Below are positions 16,015 to 25,642 of a DNA stretch of 64,000 nt, one piece after another. How positions within the stretch are numbered: the stretch's first letter is position 1; each line of letters begins with the position of its first letter. A program made the position numbers and the translations under genes. The notes below the pieces were generated by a model. That model saw only the letters and a program-made list of their open reading frames with translations, searched no databases and was not told where the DNA came from. This DNA comes from an uncultured Phycisphaerales bacterium (GTDB lineage: Bacteria; Planctomycetota; Phycisphaerae; Sedimentisphaerales; Anaerobacaceae): positions 9,545-73,544 of the forward strand of contig CALEZT010000216.1 of NCBI GenBank assembly GCA_937927975.1, written 5' to 3'.

Positions 16015-16986
16015 TTACAGCCATTTCTTCTTCTTGAAGACGACGATTTGCAGGGCCACGAGCACGACCAGGATGAGGATGAACACGAGGAACGCGGACT
16101 GATTGTCGCTGCCGGGGATGCCGCCGAGGTTGATGCCGAGCAGGCCGGTGAGAAAGCCCAGGGGAAGGAAGACCGCCGCCACGAGCGACAGGACGTACAT
16201 CCGCGAGTTCAGTTGCTCGGAGAGCCGGTTGACCAGTTCCTCCTGCGTCACGGCCGCGCGGTCTCTGGCGGAATCGAGGTCCTCGATGCAGCGGATGAGG
16301 CGATCGGTCGCTTCCTTGAGGCGCAGGCGGTTGCTCTCGCTCAACCAGGGGACCGTCTCGGCCTGGAGTTTGGTCATCGCCTCCCTCTGAGGGGACAGGT
16401 ATCGCCTCAGTGCGATGGCCTCCCGGCGAATGTCCGACAGCGAAGTTCGCAGGGAGTGACACTCCGACGCAATGACTTCCTGCTCCATGCGGGCGACGCG
16501 GTCGTCGACGTCCTCCACCGCGTTCTCCATTCCCGAGATCAGGCGGTCGCACAGATCGACGACGAATTCCCCTGTGGTCCTCGGGCCTTTGCGTTCCCCG
16601 AACGCTGCGATGATATCGGCCTCGGAGAAGAGCTTCCTCTTTCGCGTGCTGATGATCCGGGTCTCGTCCACCCACACTCGAACGGCGACCATGTCCTCGA
16701 TGTCGGACCCAGGGTTCAGGTTCACCCCTCGCAGAGCGACGAGCAGCCCGCCTCCCACCAGCGTGGTTCGCGGCCGGCTCTCTTCCGTCAGCAGCACGGA
16801 GGCAGGGACCTCATGTAGCCCGCTCTTGCTCGCGATCCACTCGACGCTTTCGGGATGGGTGTAATCGAAGTGGAGCCAGAGCGGACCCTGTTCGGGCTTC
16901 CACTGGGCAACGCCCCTCCAATCGAGCTCCCTGGCGCCTCCCTGTCCGTCGAGAAGACAGGCATACAGCAGTCCGTCGGTCGTCAT
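16015..16986 (-). CDS. ZntB/CorA-family metal transporter
   Basis: 323 residues: a large soluble N-terminal funnel domain (to ~255) rich in charged helices, then two C-terminal membrane helices. The signature before the last helix is GIN (LTGLLGINLGGIPG) rather than the GMN of CorA, as in ZntB zinc transporters. The loop after it carries the usual acidic residue (SDNQ). The short KKKKWL tail is typical of the family's cytoplasmic end. The start ATG at 16986 has GAGGAA upstream. It stands alone between the antitoxin and the sigma-factor operon. Confidence 0.9.
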   Translation of the reverse strand: MTTDGLLYACLLDGQGGARELDWRGVAQWKPEQGPLWLHFDYTHPESVEWIASKSGLHEVPASVLLTEESRPRTTLVGGGLLVALRGVNLNPGSDIEDMVAVRVWVDETRIISTRKRKLFSEADIIAAFGERKGPRTTGEFVVDLCDRLISGMENAVEDVDDRVARMEQEVIASECHSLRTSLSDIRREAIALRRYLSPQREAMTKLQAETVPWLSESNRLRLKEATDRLIRCIEDLDSARDRAAVTQEELVNRLSEQLNSRMYVLSLVAAVFLPLGFLTGLLGINLGGIPGSDNQSAFLVFILILVVLVALQIVVFKKKKWL

Positions 16987-17262
16987 CCGGTCGTTTCCTC
17001 AAGAGGCTGTCCGGCCTTCGGCCTTCCGAGGGCACACCCACCCCGGCAACACCGGCCGAACCCTGGTTGGGTTGCGATGAGAAACGGGCCCCATCACGGC
17101 CTGTCTGGAAGTACCACCGGGCCGGGAGATTGTCAACAGCAAGGGTTCCGCGGATCGGCATTCGACGAGACCTTCACCTTTTTTGCTTGAAGAAAACCCC
17201 GCGTGGGGAGTCTATATGCGTAGAAGCCGGGGCAGTTCCCGGCTCTGGACCCCCGGGGGGTC

Positions 17263-17940
17263 ATGGAGAAGACAGAAGTGGGCGGCATGGGCCGGGACAA
17301 TTCGGCGGCCTTGTGGGACGGATCTGCCGACGCGCCGGCCGGCGTCGGGGATTCCGGCTCAGAATTGGGGCCGAGGGAGGCGTTTGAGCTGATTGTGAAA
17401 CGCCATATGAAGGATGCCTACCTGATCGCTCTGGGTCTGGTCGGCAACCGCGAGGACGCCCTGGAGCTGTCGCAGGAGGCTTTTTTTCGGGCCTACCAGC
17501 ATTACGACACGCTGCACTCCAAGGGCAAGTTCTTCCCCTGGTTCTACCAGATCCTGCGGAACCTGTGCTTCAGCCACCTGCGAAAGAGGCGGGTCCGGCG
17601 GGCCAGTTCGCTGGACGACACGCAGTTGGGGTGTCCCGAGCCCGAGGGGCGCGACTCGTTCGAGCCCGACGCGATCGCCGAGCGAAACGAAGCCAAGGAC
17701 CGCATCTGGAAGGCCATGGGCAAACTCGACGACAAGCACCGCGAAGTGATCCTGCTGAGGCACTTCCGGAACCTGTCGTACGACGAGATGGCCAGGGTGC
17801 TCTTTTGCAATCGGGGGACGGTGACCAGCCGGCTGTTCTACGCCCGGCAACAATTGAAAGAGATTTTGGACGAAGAGAGAGGTGCCCCGATCGCCCCGCG
17901 CGAGCCAGGGGAGCCCACGAAAGGAGGTCAGACGTCATGA
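17263..17940 (+). CDS. ECF-type RNA polymerase sigma factor
   Basis: 225 residues. Sigma-70 region 2 spans ~39-110 (EDALELSQEAFFRAYQHY, FPWFYQILRNLCFSHLRKRR) and region 4 spans ~150-205 (KLDDKHREVILLRHFRNLSYDEMA...RGTVTSRLFYARQQLKEIL). The first ~35 residues and the proline-rich tail are extra to the family core, so a start at the ATG at 17287 is also possible. The stop overlaps the start of the anti-sigma gene (ATGA), so the two are translationally coupled. It should direct RNA polymerase to a set of stress or envelope genes, released when the membrane partner senses a signal. Confidence 0.92.
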   Translation: MEKTEVGGMGRDNSAALWDGSADAPAGVGDSGSELGPREAFELIVKRHMKDAYLIALGLVGNREDALELSQEAFFRAYQHYDTLHSKGKFFPWFYQILRNLCFSHLRKRRVRRASSLDDTQLGCPEPEGRDSFEPDAIAERNEAKDRIWKAMGKLDDKHREVILLRHFRNLSYDEMARVLFCNRGTVTSRLFYARQQLKEILDEERGAPIAPREPGEPTKGGQTS

Positions 17941-18383
17941 CCTGCCAGCATTACAGAGATTCCATGATGGCCTACCTGGACAACGAGCTGAACGAAGAAC
18001 AGAAGCGAACCTTCGAGGGCCATCTGGCGTCCTGTGCCGACTGTACGCGGGACCTGGCCCAGTTCCGCAAGCTCAAACAGATGACCGATTGCGTGGCATT
18101 CGTCGAGCCGGAGGACCGCGTGTGGGAGCAGTACTGGGGGAATGTCTACAACCGGGTCGAGCGAGGCATCGGGTGGATCCTGTTCTCCGTGGCCGCGATC
18201 GCCTTGCTGATCTACGGCGGCTTTGAGGCCATCGAGAGCATCATCGTGGACCCGACGCTCGGAGTCCTCCTGAAGATCGGCCTATTGGCTTTGCTGGGCG
18301 GCGGGGTTATACTGTTCGTTTCCGTGCTGCGGGAGCGGGTGTACTTCTGGAGCCGGGACCGATACAGAGACGTCAGGAGATAA
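17937..18383 (+). CDS. Zinc-finger anti-sigma factor, membrane-bound
   Basis: 148 residues. The N-terminal ZAS domain has Cys3, His29, Cys33 and Cys36 (HLASCADC), the HxxxCxxC zinc motif of anti-sigma factors. Two membrane helices follow (about 82-100 and 110-132) with a basic cytoplasmic tail. It is expected to hold the upstream ECF sigma at the membrane. The start overlaps the sigma stop by 4 nt, and AAGGAGGT sits 8 nt upstream, so translation should be strong. It is followed after 4 nt by the YbjQ-like gene. Confidence 0.9.
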   Translation: MTCQHYRDSMMAYLDNELNEEQKRTFEGHLASCADCTRDLAQFRKLKQMTDCVAFVEPEDRVWEQYWGNVYNRVERGIGWILFSVAAIALLIYGGFEAIESIIVDPTLGVLLKIGLLALLGGGVILFVSVLRERVYFWSRDRYRDVRR

Positions 18384-18387
18384 CGCC

Positions 18388-18702
18388 ATGCTGCTTTCCA
18401 CAACCGATACGATCGCAGGCAAGACCATCGTCAAACACCTCGGCCTGGTCCGCGGCAACACGATCCGCGCCCGGCACATCGGCAAGGACATCATGGCGGG
18501 CCTCCGCAACCTCGTCGGAGGCGAGGTTACCGAGTACACCAAACTGCTGGGCGAATCGCGCGAGCAGGCGCTGGACCGGATGCTCGATGAGGCCAAGAGA
18601 CTGGGCGCCAACGCCATCGTCGGCATCCGATTCTCCACGTCGGAGGTGGCGGCGCACGCCGCGGAGATCCTCGCCTACGGCACCGCGGTCGTCGTCGAGT
18701 GA
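18388..18702 (+). CDS. YbjQ/UPF0145 family protein
   Basis: 104 residues covering the whole family: MLLSTTDTIAGKTIVKHLGLVRGN, then the central helix KLLGESREQALDRMLDEAKRLGANAIVGIRF and a final strand. UPF0145 (YbjQ) proteins form pentamers and are called putative heavy-metal binding, but their role is not settled. It is the third gene of the sigma/anti-sigma operon, 4 nt after the anti-sigma stop, so it may be part of the same response. Confidence 0.88.
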   Translation: MLLSTTDTIAGKTIVKHLGLVRGNTIRARHIGKDIMAGLRNLVGGEVTEYTKLLGESREQALDRMLDEAKRLGANAIVGIRFSTSEVAAHAAEILAYGTAVVVE

Positions 18703-18735
18703 ACGGAACGCACGCACGTCATGACGCCCACGCCG

Positions 18736-18761
18736 GATGCTTCACTGCGTTCAGCATGACA
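18736..18761. repeat. Dispersed repeat, GATGCTTCACTGCGTTCAGC type
   Basis: The reverse complement reads TGTCATGCTGAACGCAGTG and on, a member of the widespread ATCCTGAGCGAAGCGAAGGAT-like repeat class. It lies 33 bp after the YbjQ stop; a related, longer copy is at 23.83 kb. Non-coding. Confidence 0.55.
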
Positions 18762-18819
18762 AGAGGGCGTACATCGCGACGCGGCCCATTCGCAAGCCTG
18801 TTCCGGGTGCATGACCGTA

Positions 18820-18921
18820 GGCCAGCAGCATGGAGGATACGCCGGGCACATCCGAACGACACTTGGGGGCTCATTCATCATGCTGCTGGCCCAAAGCGCA
18901 AAATCTCCGGCCGAAGGCCGG
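18820..18921. repeat. MITE-like inverted repeat, copy 1
   Basis: GGCCAGCAGCATG (18820-18832) and CATGCTGCTGGCC (18879-18891) form a perfect 13-bp inverted repeat around 46 bp. The right arm continues CAAAGCGCAAAATCTCC and then a small hairpin CCGGCCgaaGGCCGG. The same arm and hairpin order recurs at 53.99-54.04 kb. The rest of the 18703-19148 gap has no gene I can support. Confidence 0.6.
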
Positions 18922-19148
18922 AATCCGGATCGGTCCGTCCCTCTCCTTGGGCGTCCTGGGCAACCGTCTGAGCCCCGGCGTTCGGCTCGCCGCGGGGCCG
19001 CGCAACTGCGGTCATGCCCGCCGCCCCTCTCCCGGCCGGGTTTGGGGTTGAAAACCTCCCTCGTTGCGATTACCTTGGTGCCGATTCGCCCGCATCCGGG
19101 CGGACTGTTTCCGTAAGTCGGAGGTATTTTGTCATGGGAGGTCATACC

Positions 19149-22100
19149 ATGTGTGAACGTCGCTTGAAGGGAAGGACCCTTTGTGCCGCCTCGGTCGCGG
19201 TCGTGCTGCTGTCGTCGGTGGCGCAGGGACAGTGGAAGCCCGCGGCGGGCCCCCTGATGACCCGATGGGCCAAGGAGGTCTCGCCCGAGAACGCGCTGCC
19301 CGAGTATCCCCGGCCGCAGATGGTCCGCAAGGACTGGCTGAACCTCAACGGCCTGTGGGACTACGCCATCAAGGCCAAGGACGCCGCGCGGCCCGAGAGT
19401 TTTGATGGTCAGATCCTCGTTCCTTTCCCCATCGAGTCGGCCCTCTCCGGCGTGATGAAACCCGTCGGCCCGGACAATCGCCTGTGGTATCGCAGGACGT
19501 TCGAGACGCCGAAAGGACATGGTTGGGATCAGGAAGGCAGACGAATCCTGCTCCATTTCGGGGCCGTCGATTGGGACGCCACCGTCTGGGTCAACGGCAA
19601 GGAGGTCGGCAACCACAAGGGCGGCTACGATCCCTTCACCTTCGACATCACCGACGCTGTAGCCCAGCCGCCCTCGGCTGGGAGCGAGACACCGCCGGGG
19701 GTGGCGGTGCCACAGCACGAGATCGTCGTCTCCGTCTGGGACCCGACCGACGCCGGCACGCAACCCCGCGGCAAGCAGATCCGCAACCCCCACGGCATCT
19801 GGTACACCCCCGTCACCGGCATCTGGCAGACCGTCTGGCTGGAGCCGGTCGGCTCTGTCTACATCAAGTCCATCCGCATGACGCCGGACATTGACACAGC
19901 GACCCTCAGGCTCAGGGTCGAAGTCGGCGGCGACGTTTCCGACGTGAATCAATACACCATCGACGCCTCGCTGGTCGGCAATCCGCCTCAGAGAACCAGC
20001 GGCATACGCAACGAAAAACCGACCGGGATGGCATTCGGGCGGATTGGCGAGGAATTGGAGATCCTCCTGAAGGACCCGAAGCTCTGGACGCCCGACAATC
20101 CGCATCTGTACGATCTGAGGGTCATGCTCGGGAGGAAGAGCTCGGAGAAGAACACGGGCAGCCGTACGGTCGTGAGTTACGATTATGTCGACCAGATGAC
20201 GACCTACTTCGCCATGCGGAAGATCGCGCTGGCCAAGGACGAGGCCGGCATCAATCGGCTGTTCCTGAACAACAAGCCGCTGTTTCAGTATGGCCCGCTG
20301 GATCAGGGCTGGTGGCCCGATGGGCTGTATACCGCGCCGACCGATGAGGCGCTGCGGTACGACATCGAGGTCACCAAGCGTCTGGGCATGAACATGGCCC
20401 GCAAGCACGTCAAGATCGAGCCCGCCCGCTGGTACTACTGGTGCGACAAGCTGGGCCTCCTGGTCTGGCAGGACATGCCCAGCGGCGACCGCTACATCGG
20501 CGGCAACGACCCCGACCTCAAACGCTCCGAGGAATCCGCCAAGCAGTTCGAGCTGGAACTGACCCGCATGATCGACGCCTTCTACAACCACCCGTCGATC
20601 GTGATGTGGGTGCCGTTCAACGAAGGCTGGGGCCAGTACGACACGCCGCGAATCGTGGACCTCGTCCGCAAGCTCGACCCGACGCGGCTGGTCAACAACG
20701 CCAGCGGCTGGACCGATCGCCGCGTGGGCGACGTGATGGACATCCACAGCTACCCCGGCCCGGCGGCGCCCCGACTGGAGGCCAATCGCGCCGGCGTGCT
20801 CGGCGAGTTCGGCGGCCTGGGCCTGCCCCTGCCCGGCCACACCTGGCAGGCCGAGCGGAACTGGGGCTATCGCAGCTACACGACCCAGGACGAGCTGACC
20901 GACGCCTACATCGCCCTCATCAAGAAGCTCCACCCGCTGACCGGCGCGCCGGGCCTGGCTGCCGCCGTCTACACGCAGACGACCGACGTCGAGATCGAGG
21001 TCAACGGCCTGATGACCTACGACCGCGAGATCATCAAGATGGACGCGGCCCGCATCACCGCCGCAAACCAGACCCTCTACACGCCGCCGGAACCGCGGAA
21101 GGCCCAGGGCGACAAGCTCATCCCGCCTGCCACGCCGCTGGTCGCGTGCGACCCGTACTTCAGCATCTGGTCCCCCGCGGACAATCTGACGGACGAGGAC
21201 ACCACCCACTGGACGGGCAAGCCGCACCGCCTGACCAGCATGATCCGCATCGACGGCAAGCCCTACCGCATCATGGGCGCCACGCCGGGCAAGGCGCCCG
21301 CGTTGAAACAGACGAGTCTGACGGTCCTGCCCACGCGGACGATCTACACGTTCGAGGGAGCGGGCATCGCGTTGACGCTGACCTTCATGACCCCCGCTCT
21401 GCCGGAGGACATCGACCTGCTGTCGCGACCGGTGACGTATCTCACGTACGACTTCCGCGCCACCGACGGCAAGAAGCACGAGGTGCAGGTGTACTTCGAC
21501 GCCTCCGCGGAGCTGGCGGTCAACACCGCCAATCAGCAGGTCGTCTGGGCCTCCGAAGAAGCGGGGGACCTGGCGGTCTGCAAGGTCGGCTCGAAGGATC
21601 AGCCGATCCTCGCCAAGCGAGGCGACGACATCCGGATCGACTGGGGATATCTCTACGTGGCCGCTCCGAAAGATGCGGTCGCAACCCGCGCGTTCGCCGG
21701 CCGCGGCGCGGCCCAGGGCGGATTCGCCGGCAACGGCCTGCAATCGGCGATCGCGTCGCCCGAGTCTCCCGCCAACGCCGACGCGATCTGCGCCGCCATG
21801 GCGCTGAAGCCCCAGACGGTCGCCAGGAAGACCGTCTCCTGCTGGCTCATGGTCGCCTACGACGACCTCTACTCGATCCAGTACATGAAGAAGAACCTCC
21901 GACCCTACTGGCGCCGCAACGGCTGGGAGGCCGCGGACCTGCTCAAAGCGTCCGCGAAGGACTATCAGTCACTGAGCAAGACCTGCGCCGCGTTCGATGA
22001 GAGATTGATGGCTGATCTGACCAAGGCCGGCGGTCAGAAGTATGCCAAGCTGGCGGCGCTGGCGTATCGGCAGTGCTTCGCGGCGGGCAAGTTCGTCGCC

Positions 22101-23699
22101 GACGACAACGGGCAGCCGATCTCCTTCTGCAAGGAGAACCACTCCAACGGCTGCATCGGGACCTCGGACGTGTTCTACCCGATGGCCCCGCAGTTCCTGC
22201 TGTTTGGCCCTTCGGTGGCCAAGTCCTTCCTCGTGCCCTTCATGAACTACGCGGCCAGCGAGCGGTGGAAGTTCCCCTTCGCACCGCACGACCTGGGCCA
22301 GTACCCGCACGCCAACGGCCAGGTCTACGGCGGCGGCGAGCGGTCCGAACAGAACCAGATGCCCGTCGAGGAGTCGGGCAACCTGCTGATCCTCATGGCC
22401 GCGGTCGCCCAGATGGAAGGCAACGCGGACTTCGCGGGCCTGTACTGGCCGCAGTTGGAGAAGTGGGCAGAGTATCTCAAAGACAAGGGCTTCGACCCCG
22501 AGAACCAGCTCTGCACGGACGACTTCGCAGGCCACCTGGCCCACAACGTGAACCTCTCGGCCAAGGCGATCTGCGGCCTGGGCTCGTTCGCCAAGCTCTG
22601 CGAAATGCGGGGCGACAAGGCCAAAGCCGCCGAGTACTCCAAGATCGCCAAGGAGTTCGCCGCCCGCTGGGTGAAAGAGGCCGCCGATAGTTCAAGTGTC
22701 GCGGGCATCCTGCCCGCGAATCGAGGACGGGACGCCTTCGACACGAAGCAAGAACGCGGGCAGGATGCCCGCGACACAGTGGACCACTTCCGCCTGGCGT
22801 TCGACAAGCCCGGCACCTGGAGCCAGAAGTACAACCTCGTCTGGGACCGCATCCTGGGACTGAACCTGTTCCCCGACGAGGTCAAGCAGAAGGAGATGGC
22901 CCATTACAGGAGAATCCAGAACAAGTACGGCCTGCCGCTGGACAATCGCTCGCTGTACACCAAGCTCGACTGGATCCTCTGGACCGCGACGCTCACCCAG
23001 AACCGCGAGGACTTCGAGGCTCTGGTGAACCCGGTGTTCCTGTTCCTCAACGAGACGCCCGACCGATCGCCCATGACCGACTGGTACTTCACGGACAACG
23101 CCCGCAAGCGGGGCTTCACCGCCCGCCCGGTCGTCGGAGGCGTCTTCATTCAGATGCTCTACGACAAAGGCGTGTGGAAGAAGTACGCGAGCAGGGACAA
23201 GACCAAGGCGTCCAACTACGCCCCGATGCCCAAGCCCCCGGTGATCACGACGGTCGTGCCCACGGCGCAGGACGAGCCCGCCCTGTGGCGGTACACGACG
23301 CGAAGACCCGGCCAGGACTGGTTCAAACCCGAGTTCGACGCGAGCCTGTGGCGCGAGGGCAAGAGCGGGTTCGGCACGCGCGACACGCCCGGCGCGATCG
23401 TCAACACCGTCTGGGACACGCGGGACATCTGGCTCCGCCGCGAGTTCACGCTGCCCGAAGGCAAGTACGACAACGTCGGCCTGAGCGTCCACCACGACGA
23501 GGACGTCGAGGTCTACCTCAACGGCGTCCCGGCCATGACCGCCAACGGCTACACGGTCGATTACGAGGCCCTGCCACTGACGCCTGCCGGCGCCGCGGCC
23601 CTCAAGCCCGGCAAGAATGTGATCGCGGTCCACTGCCGCCAGACCAGCGGCGGCCAGTACATCGACGTCGGCCTCGTCCAGATGGTCGAGCGAAAATGA
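19149..23699 (+). CDS. GH2 glycosidase fused to a glutaminase-A-like (DUF5127/DUF4965/DUF1793) module, exported
   Basis: 1516 residues with a signal peptide ([18 protein letters not shown]). Residues ~40-650 are a GH2-type beta-galactosidase-like enzyme: jelly roll, Ig-like domain and TIM barrel with acid/base candidate Glu492 (WVPFNEGWG) and nucleophile candidate Glu553 (GVLGEFGG). Residues ~655-1360 match the glutaminase A-type family found in fungi and in bacterial carbohydrate loci ([55 protein letters not shown]). A galactose-binding-like domain ends the protein ([18 protein letters not shown]). Two ATGs, 19134 and 19149, each have GGAGGT upstream; I used the second. Two palindromic repeats are translated in frame, at residues ~170-189 and ~1183-1210. 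Confidence 0.85.
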   Translation: MCERRLKGRTLCAASVAVVLLSSVAQGQWKPAAGPLMTRWAKEVSPENALPEYPRPQMVRKDWLNLNGLWDYAIKAKDAARPESFDGQILVPFPIESALSGVMKPVGPDNRLWYRRTFETPKGHGWDQEGRRILLHFGAVDWDATVWVNGKEVGNHKGGYDPFTFDITDAVAQPPSAGSETPPGVAVPQHEIVVSVWDPTDAGTQPRGKQIRNPHGIWYTPVTGIWQTVWLEPVGSVYIKSIRMTPDIDTATLRLRVEVGGDVSDVNQYTIDASLVGNPPQRTSGIRNEKPTGMAFGRIGEELEILLKDPKLWTPDNPHLYDLRVMLGRKSSEKNTGSRTVVSYDYVDQMTTYFAMRKIALAKDEAGINRLFLNNKPLFQYGPLDQGWWPDGLYTAPTDEALRYDIEVTKRLGMNMARKHVKIEPARWYYWCDKLGLLVWQDMPSGDRYIGGNDPDLKRSEESAKQFELELTRMIDAFYNHPSIVMWVPFNEGWGQYDTPRIVDLVRKLDPTRLVNNASGWTDRRVGDVMDIHSYPGPAAPRLEANRAGVLGEFGGLGLPLPGHTWQAERNWGYRSYTTQDELTDAYIALIKKLHPLTGAPGLAAAVYTQTTDVEIEVNGLMTYDREIIKMDAARITAANQTLYTPPEPRKAQGDKLIPPATPLVACDPYFSIWSPADNLTDEDTTHWTGKPHRLTSMIRIDGKPYRIMGATPGKAPALKQTSLTVLPTRTIYTFEGAGIALTLTFMTPALPEDIDLLSRPVTYLTYDFRATDGKKHEVQVYFDASAELAVNTANQQVVWASEEAGDLAVCKVGSKDQPILAKRGDDIRIDWGYLYVAAPKDAVATRAFAGRGAAQGGFAGNGLQSAIASPESPANADAICAAMALKPQTVARKTVSCWLMVAYDDLYSIQYMKKNLRPYWRRNGWEAADLLKASAKDYQSLSKTCAAFDERLMADLTKAGGQKYAKLAALAYRQCFAAGKFVADDNGQPISFCKENHSNGCIGTSDVFYPMAPQFLLFGPSVAKSFLVPFMNYAASERWKFPFAPHDLGQYPHANGQVYGGGERSEQNQMPVEESGNLLILMAAVAQMEGNADFAGLYWPQLEKWAEYLKDKGFDPENQLCTDDFAGHLAHNVNLSAKAICGLGSFAKLCEMRGDKAKAAEYSKIAKEFAARWVKEAADSSSVAGILPANRGRDAFDTKQERGQDARDTVDHFRLAFDKPGTWSQKYNLVWDRILGLNLFPDEVKQKEMAHYRRIQNKYGLPLDNRSLYTKLDWILWTATLTQNREDFEALVNPVFLFLNETPDRSPMTDWYFTDNARKRGFTARPVVGGVFIQMLYDKGVWKKYASRDKTKASNYAPMPKPPVITTVVPTAQDEPALWRYTTRRPGQDWFKPEFDASLWREGKSGFGTRDTPGAIVNTVWDTRDIWLRREFTLPEGKYDNVGLSVHHDEDVEVYLNGVPAMTANGYTVDYEALPLTPAGAAALKPGKNVIAVHCRQTSGGQYIDVGLVQMVERK
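19657..19714. repeat. In-frame two-hairpin repeat in the GH2 gene
   Basis: Consists of CCCAGCCGccctCGGCTGGG followed by CACCGCCgggggTGGCGGTG, two back-to-back hairpins. It is translated as [19 protein letters not shown] between DITDA and [11 protein letters not shown], a spot where GH2 relatives go directly from one to the other with a short turn. Confidence 0.65.
22696..22777. repeat. In-frame palindromic element with perfect 23-bp arms
   Basis: The left arm (22696-22718, starting GTGTCGCGGGCATCC) and right arm (22755-22777) are perfect reverse complements, with 36 bp between. Each arm also folds on itself (GCGGGCAtccTGCCCGC). It is translated without a stop as [20 protein letters not shown] and on. 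A half copy is in the sulfatase gene at 24520. Confidence 0.85.
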
Positions 23700-23731
23700 A
23701 AACCGCAACGATCCCAACACCAATCATCGCA

Positions 23732-23758
23732 CAGGGGCAACCACAACGGTTGGCCCTG
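23732..23758 (+). terminator. Possible terminator after the GH2 gene
   Basis: An 11-bp stem with one mismatch (CAGGGGCAACC / GGTTGGCCCTG) and a 5-nt loop lies 33 nt after the stop, followed by a short CTGTTT run. Weak as an intrinsic terminator. Confidence 0.35.
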
Positions 23759-23828
23759 CCTGTTTCGGCGCACGCTGGATGATGAGAATGATTCCACGAG
23801 GAATATCCTGGAATGTTTGCGCGACCTG

Positions 23829-23921
23829 TGTCATCCTGAGCGAAGCGAAGGATCCGGCCCGCGAACGAGAGTGCCCTTTCGTCCGATGCCCAGATCCTTC
23901 GGCTATCGCCTCAGGATGACA
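23829..23921. repeat. Dispersed inverted repeat (ATCCTGAGCGAAGCGAAGGAT class)
   Basis: TGTCATCCTGAGCGAAGCG and on (23829-23854) pairs imperfectly with GATCCTTCGGCTATCGCCTC and on (23893-23921). This is a repeat class seen between genes in many unrelated bacterial genomes. It fills most of the gap between the GH2 and sulfatase genes; the open frame through it is not a gene. Confidence 0.75.
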
Positions 23922-23981
23922 AGTTCCGACCACGCGTGGAAGGTCTTCAACATGCGATTGCCTTCAACAGAGGAGATTCAC

Positions 23982-25487
23982 ATGCCATCCAAGATGACGC
24001 GACGGGAATTCGTGAAGAGCTGCACCGCAGGCGTCTCGTTCCTGACTACGACATCTCTTGCGGCGCAGCAGAGCCCGGCCGCGGAAAGCAAGCGGCCCAA
24101 CATCATTCTGATCGTCGCCGACGACCACGGCCGGGGCGACCTGGGCTGCTATGGCAACCCGGTCGTCAAGACGCCTAACCTGGACAAGCTCGCTTCCGAG
24201 GGCGTGCGATTCACCAACGCCTTCTGTACGACGGCCAGTTGCAGCGCGAGCCGGTCGGTGATCCTCAGCGGACTCTACAACCACCTCAACGGCCAGTACG
24301 GCCACCAGCACGATTACCACCACTTCGCCAGCTTCAACACCGTGCGAAGCCTGCCCGTGCTGCTCTCGCAGGGCGGGTACCACACCGCTCGCATCGGCAA
24401 GTACCACGTCGCGCCGGACGAAGTCTATAAGTTTGACACGGTGCTCCAGGGCAACGACCGCAACGCGGTGCAGATGGCGGATGCGTGTCGCGAGTTCTTC
24501 GATGCCGGCGGCCAGGCACGTGTCGCGGGCATCCTGCCCGCGAATCAAGGGCGGGACGCCCTCGCCACAAGGCCTTTCTTCCTGTACTTCTGCACGAGCG
24601 ACCCGCATCGCGGCGGGGGCAAGGCGACCGACCTGCCCCACCAGCCGGACCGGTTCGGCAATCGCGAGCAGGGCTATCCCGGCGTCACAGAATCCAGGTA
24701 CGATCCCAAAGAGGTCGTCGTGCCGGACTTCCTGCCGGACAGCCCCGAGTGCCGGGCCGAGCTGGCGCAGTATTGCCAGGCGGTCTCGCGCATCGATCAG
24801 GGCATCGGCCGGCTCGTCGAGCACCTCAAAAAAGCGGGCCAGTACGACAACACGATCCTGATCTACATCTCCGACAATGGCATCGCCTTCCCCGGCGCCA
24901 AGACGACGGTCTACGAACCGGGCATCAACCTGCCCTGCATCGTCCGCACGCCCTGGCAGCAGAACAAGGGCATCGCCACCGACGCGATGATCAACTGGGC
25001 GGATTTGACGCCGACGATCCTGGACTGGGCGGGCGCGACGCCCCGCGATTACGCATTCCACGGCCGGTCATTCAAGCCGGTCCTGGAACGCGAGCATGCC
25101 GAGAACTGGGACACGACCTACGCGTCGCACACGTTCCACGAGATCACGATGTACTACCCGATGCGGGTCGTCCGCGAGCGGCGGTTCAAGCTCATCTGGA
25201 ACCTCGCGCACGGCCTGGACTACCCGTTCGCCAGCGACCTGTGGGAATCCGCCACGTGGCAGGCGACGATCAAAGCCGGCGCCAAGCTCTACGGCAAACG
25301 GACCGTCGACGCCTACCTCCACCGATCTCGCTTCGAGCTCTACGACCTCGAAAACGATCCGCACGAGGTGAAGAACCTGGCCGACGATCCGCAGCACAAA
25401 GCCACGCTCGACCGGATGAAAACCAAGCTCAAGGCTTTTCAAAAGCAAACGAAAGACCCGTGGATTCTCAAATGGGAATATGAGTAA
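23982..25487 (+). CDS. Formylglycine-dependent sulfatase with Tat signal
   Basis: 501 residues. The leader MPSKMTRREFVKSC carries a twin-arginine motif (TRREFVK), so export is probably folded via Tat. The alkaline-phosphatase fold starts PNIILIVADDHGRGDLG (metal-binding Asp pair) and the active-site motif is CSASR followed by SVILSG, so Cys87 would be oxidised to formylglycine by an anaerobic or aerobic maturase, which is not in the window. Sulfate ester hydrolysis on a polysaccharide is the expected role, in line with the neighbouring GH2 and GH5 enzymes. ATG at 23982 has GAGGAG upstream. A half copy of the GH2 palindromic repeat is inserted in frame (residues ~180-198: [16 protein letters not shown]). 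Confidence 0.9.
   Translation: MPSKMTRREFVKSCTAGVSFLTTTSLAAQQSPAAESKRPNIILIVADDHGRGDLGCYGNPVVKTPNLDKLASEGVRFTNAFCTTASCSASRSVILSGLYNHLNGQYGHQHDYHHFASFNTVRSLPVLLSQGGYHTARIGKYHVAPDEVYKFDTVLQGNDRNAVQMADACREFFDAGGQARVAGILPANQGRDALATRPFFLYFCTSDPHRGGGKATDLPHQPDRFGNREQGYPGVTESRYDPKEVVVPDFLPDSPECRAELAQYCQAVSRIDQGIGRLVEHLKKAGQYDNTILIYISDNGIAFPGAKTTVYEPGINLPCIVRTPWQQNKGIATDAMINWADLTPTILDWAGATPRDYAFHGRSFKPVLEREHAENWDTTYASHTFHEITMYYPMRVVRERRFKLIWNLAHGLDYPFASDLWESATWQATIKAGAKLYGKRTVDAYLHRSRFELYDLENDPHEVKNLADDPQHKATLDRMKTKLKAFQKQTKDPWILKWEYE
24520..24572. repeat. Half palindromic element in the sulfatase gene
   Basis: The first 23 bp are identical to the left arm of the GH2 element at 22696. The next ~30 bp match its centre with about six differences. 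The right arm is missing. Translated in frame as [17 protein letters not shown], between FFDAGGQA and RPFFLYFCTSDPH. Confidence 0.8.
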
Positions 25488-25514
25488 TCCCGAGCCGGCG
25501 GCCTCAAGTCGCTC

Positions 25515-25542
25515 TTGGCGCATGCGATCGATCGGATAGAAT
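25515..25542 (+). promoter_or_regulatory. Possible sigma-70 promoter for the xylulokinase gene
   Basis: TTGGCG (25515-25520), 16-bp spacer, TAGAAT (25537-25542), about 100 nt before the ATG at 25643. The downstream leader contains a short GTCCCAT-type repeat. Confidence 0.35.
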
Positions 25543-25576
25543 GCAGCCACAAAGGCCAAGGAGAAGACCGAGGGGC

Positions 25577-25606
25577 CGTCCCATCGGTCCCATGGGTCCT
25601 ATCGAA
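25577..25606. repeat. GTCCCATnGGTCC-type short repeat, copy 1
   Basis: A run of CCATCGGTCCCATGGGTCC-like units in the xylulokinase leader. Related to the longer inverted copy at 29.52 kb between the ABC permease and ATPase genes. Confidence 0.5.
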
Positions 25607-25642
25607 CCAACAACGGGATCGAATCTGTGAAGGGGTGCAAAT

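Noticed and set aside
18675..21743. About 1000-codon minus-strand open frame over the GH2 gene
   Set aside because: Covers clear GH2 sequence on the plus strand, and itself reads as Arg/Val/Asp-rich low-complexity sequence.
23817..23981. Upstream extension of the sulfatase reading HPERSEGS
   Set aside because: It is translation of a dispersed intergenic repeat; the ribosome site and Tat signal support ATG at 23982.
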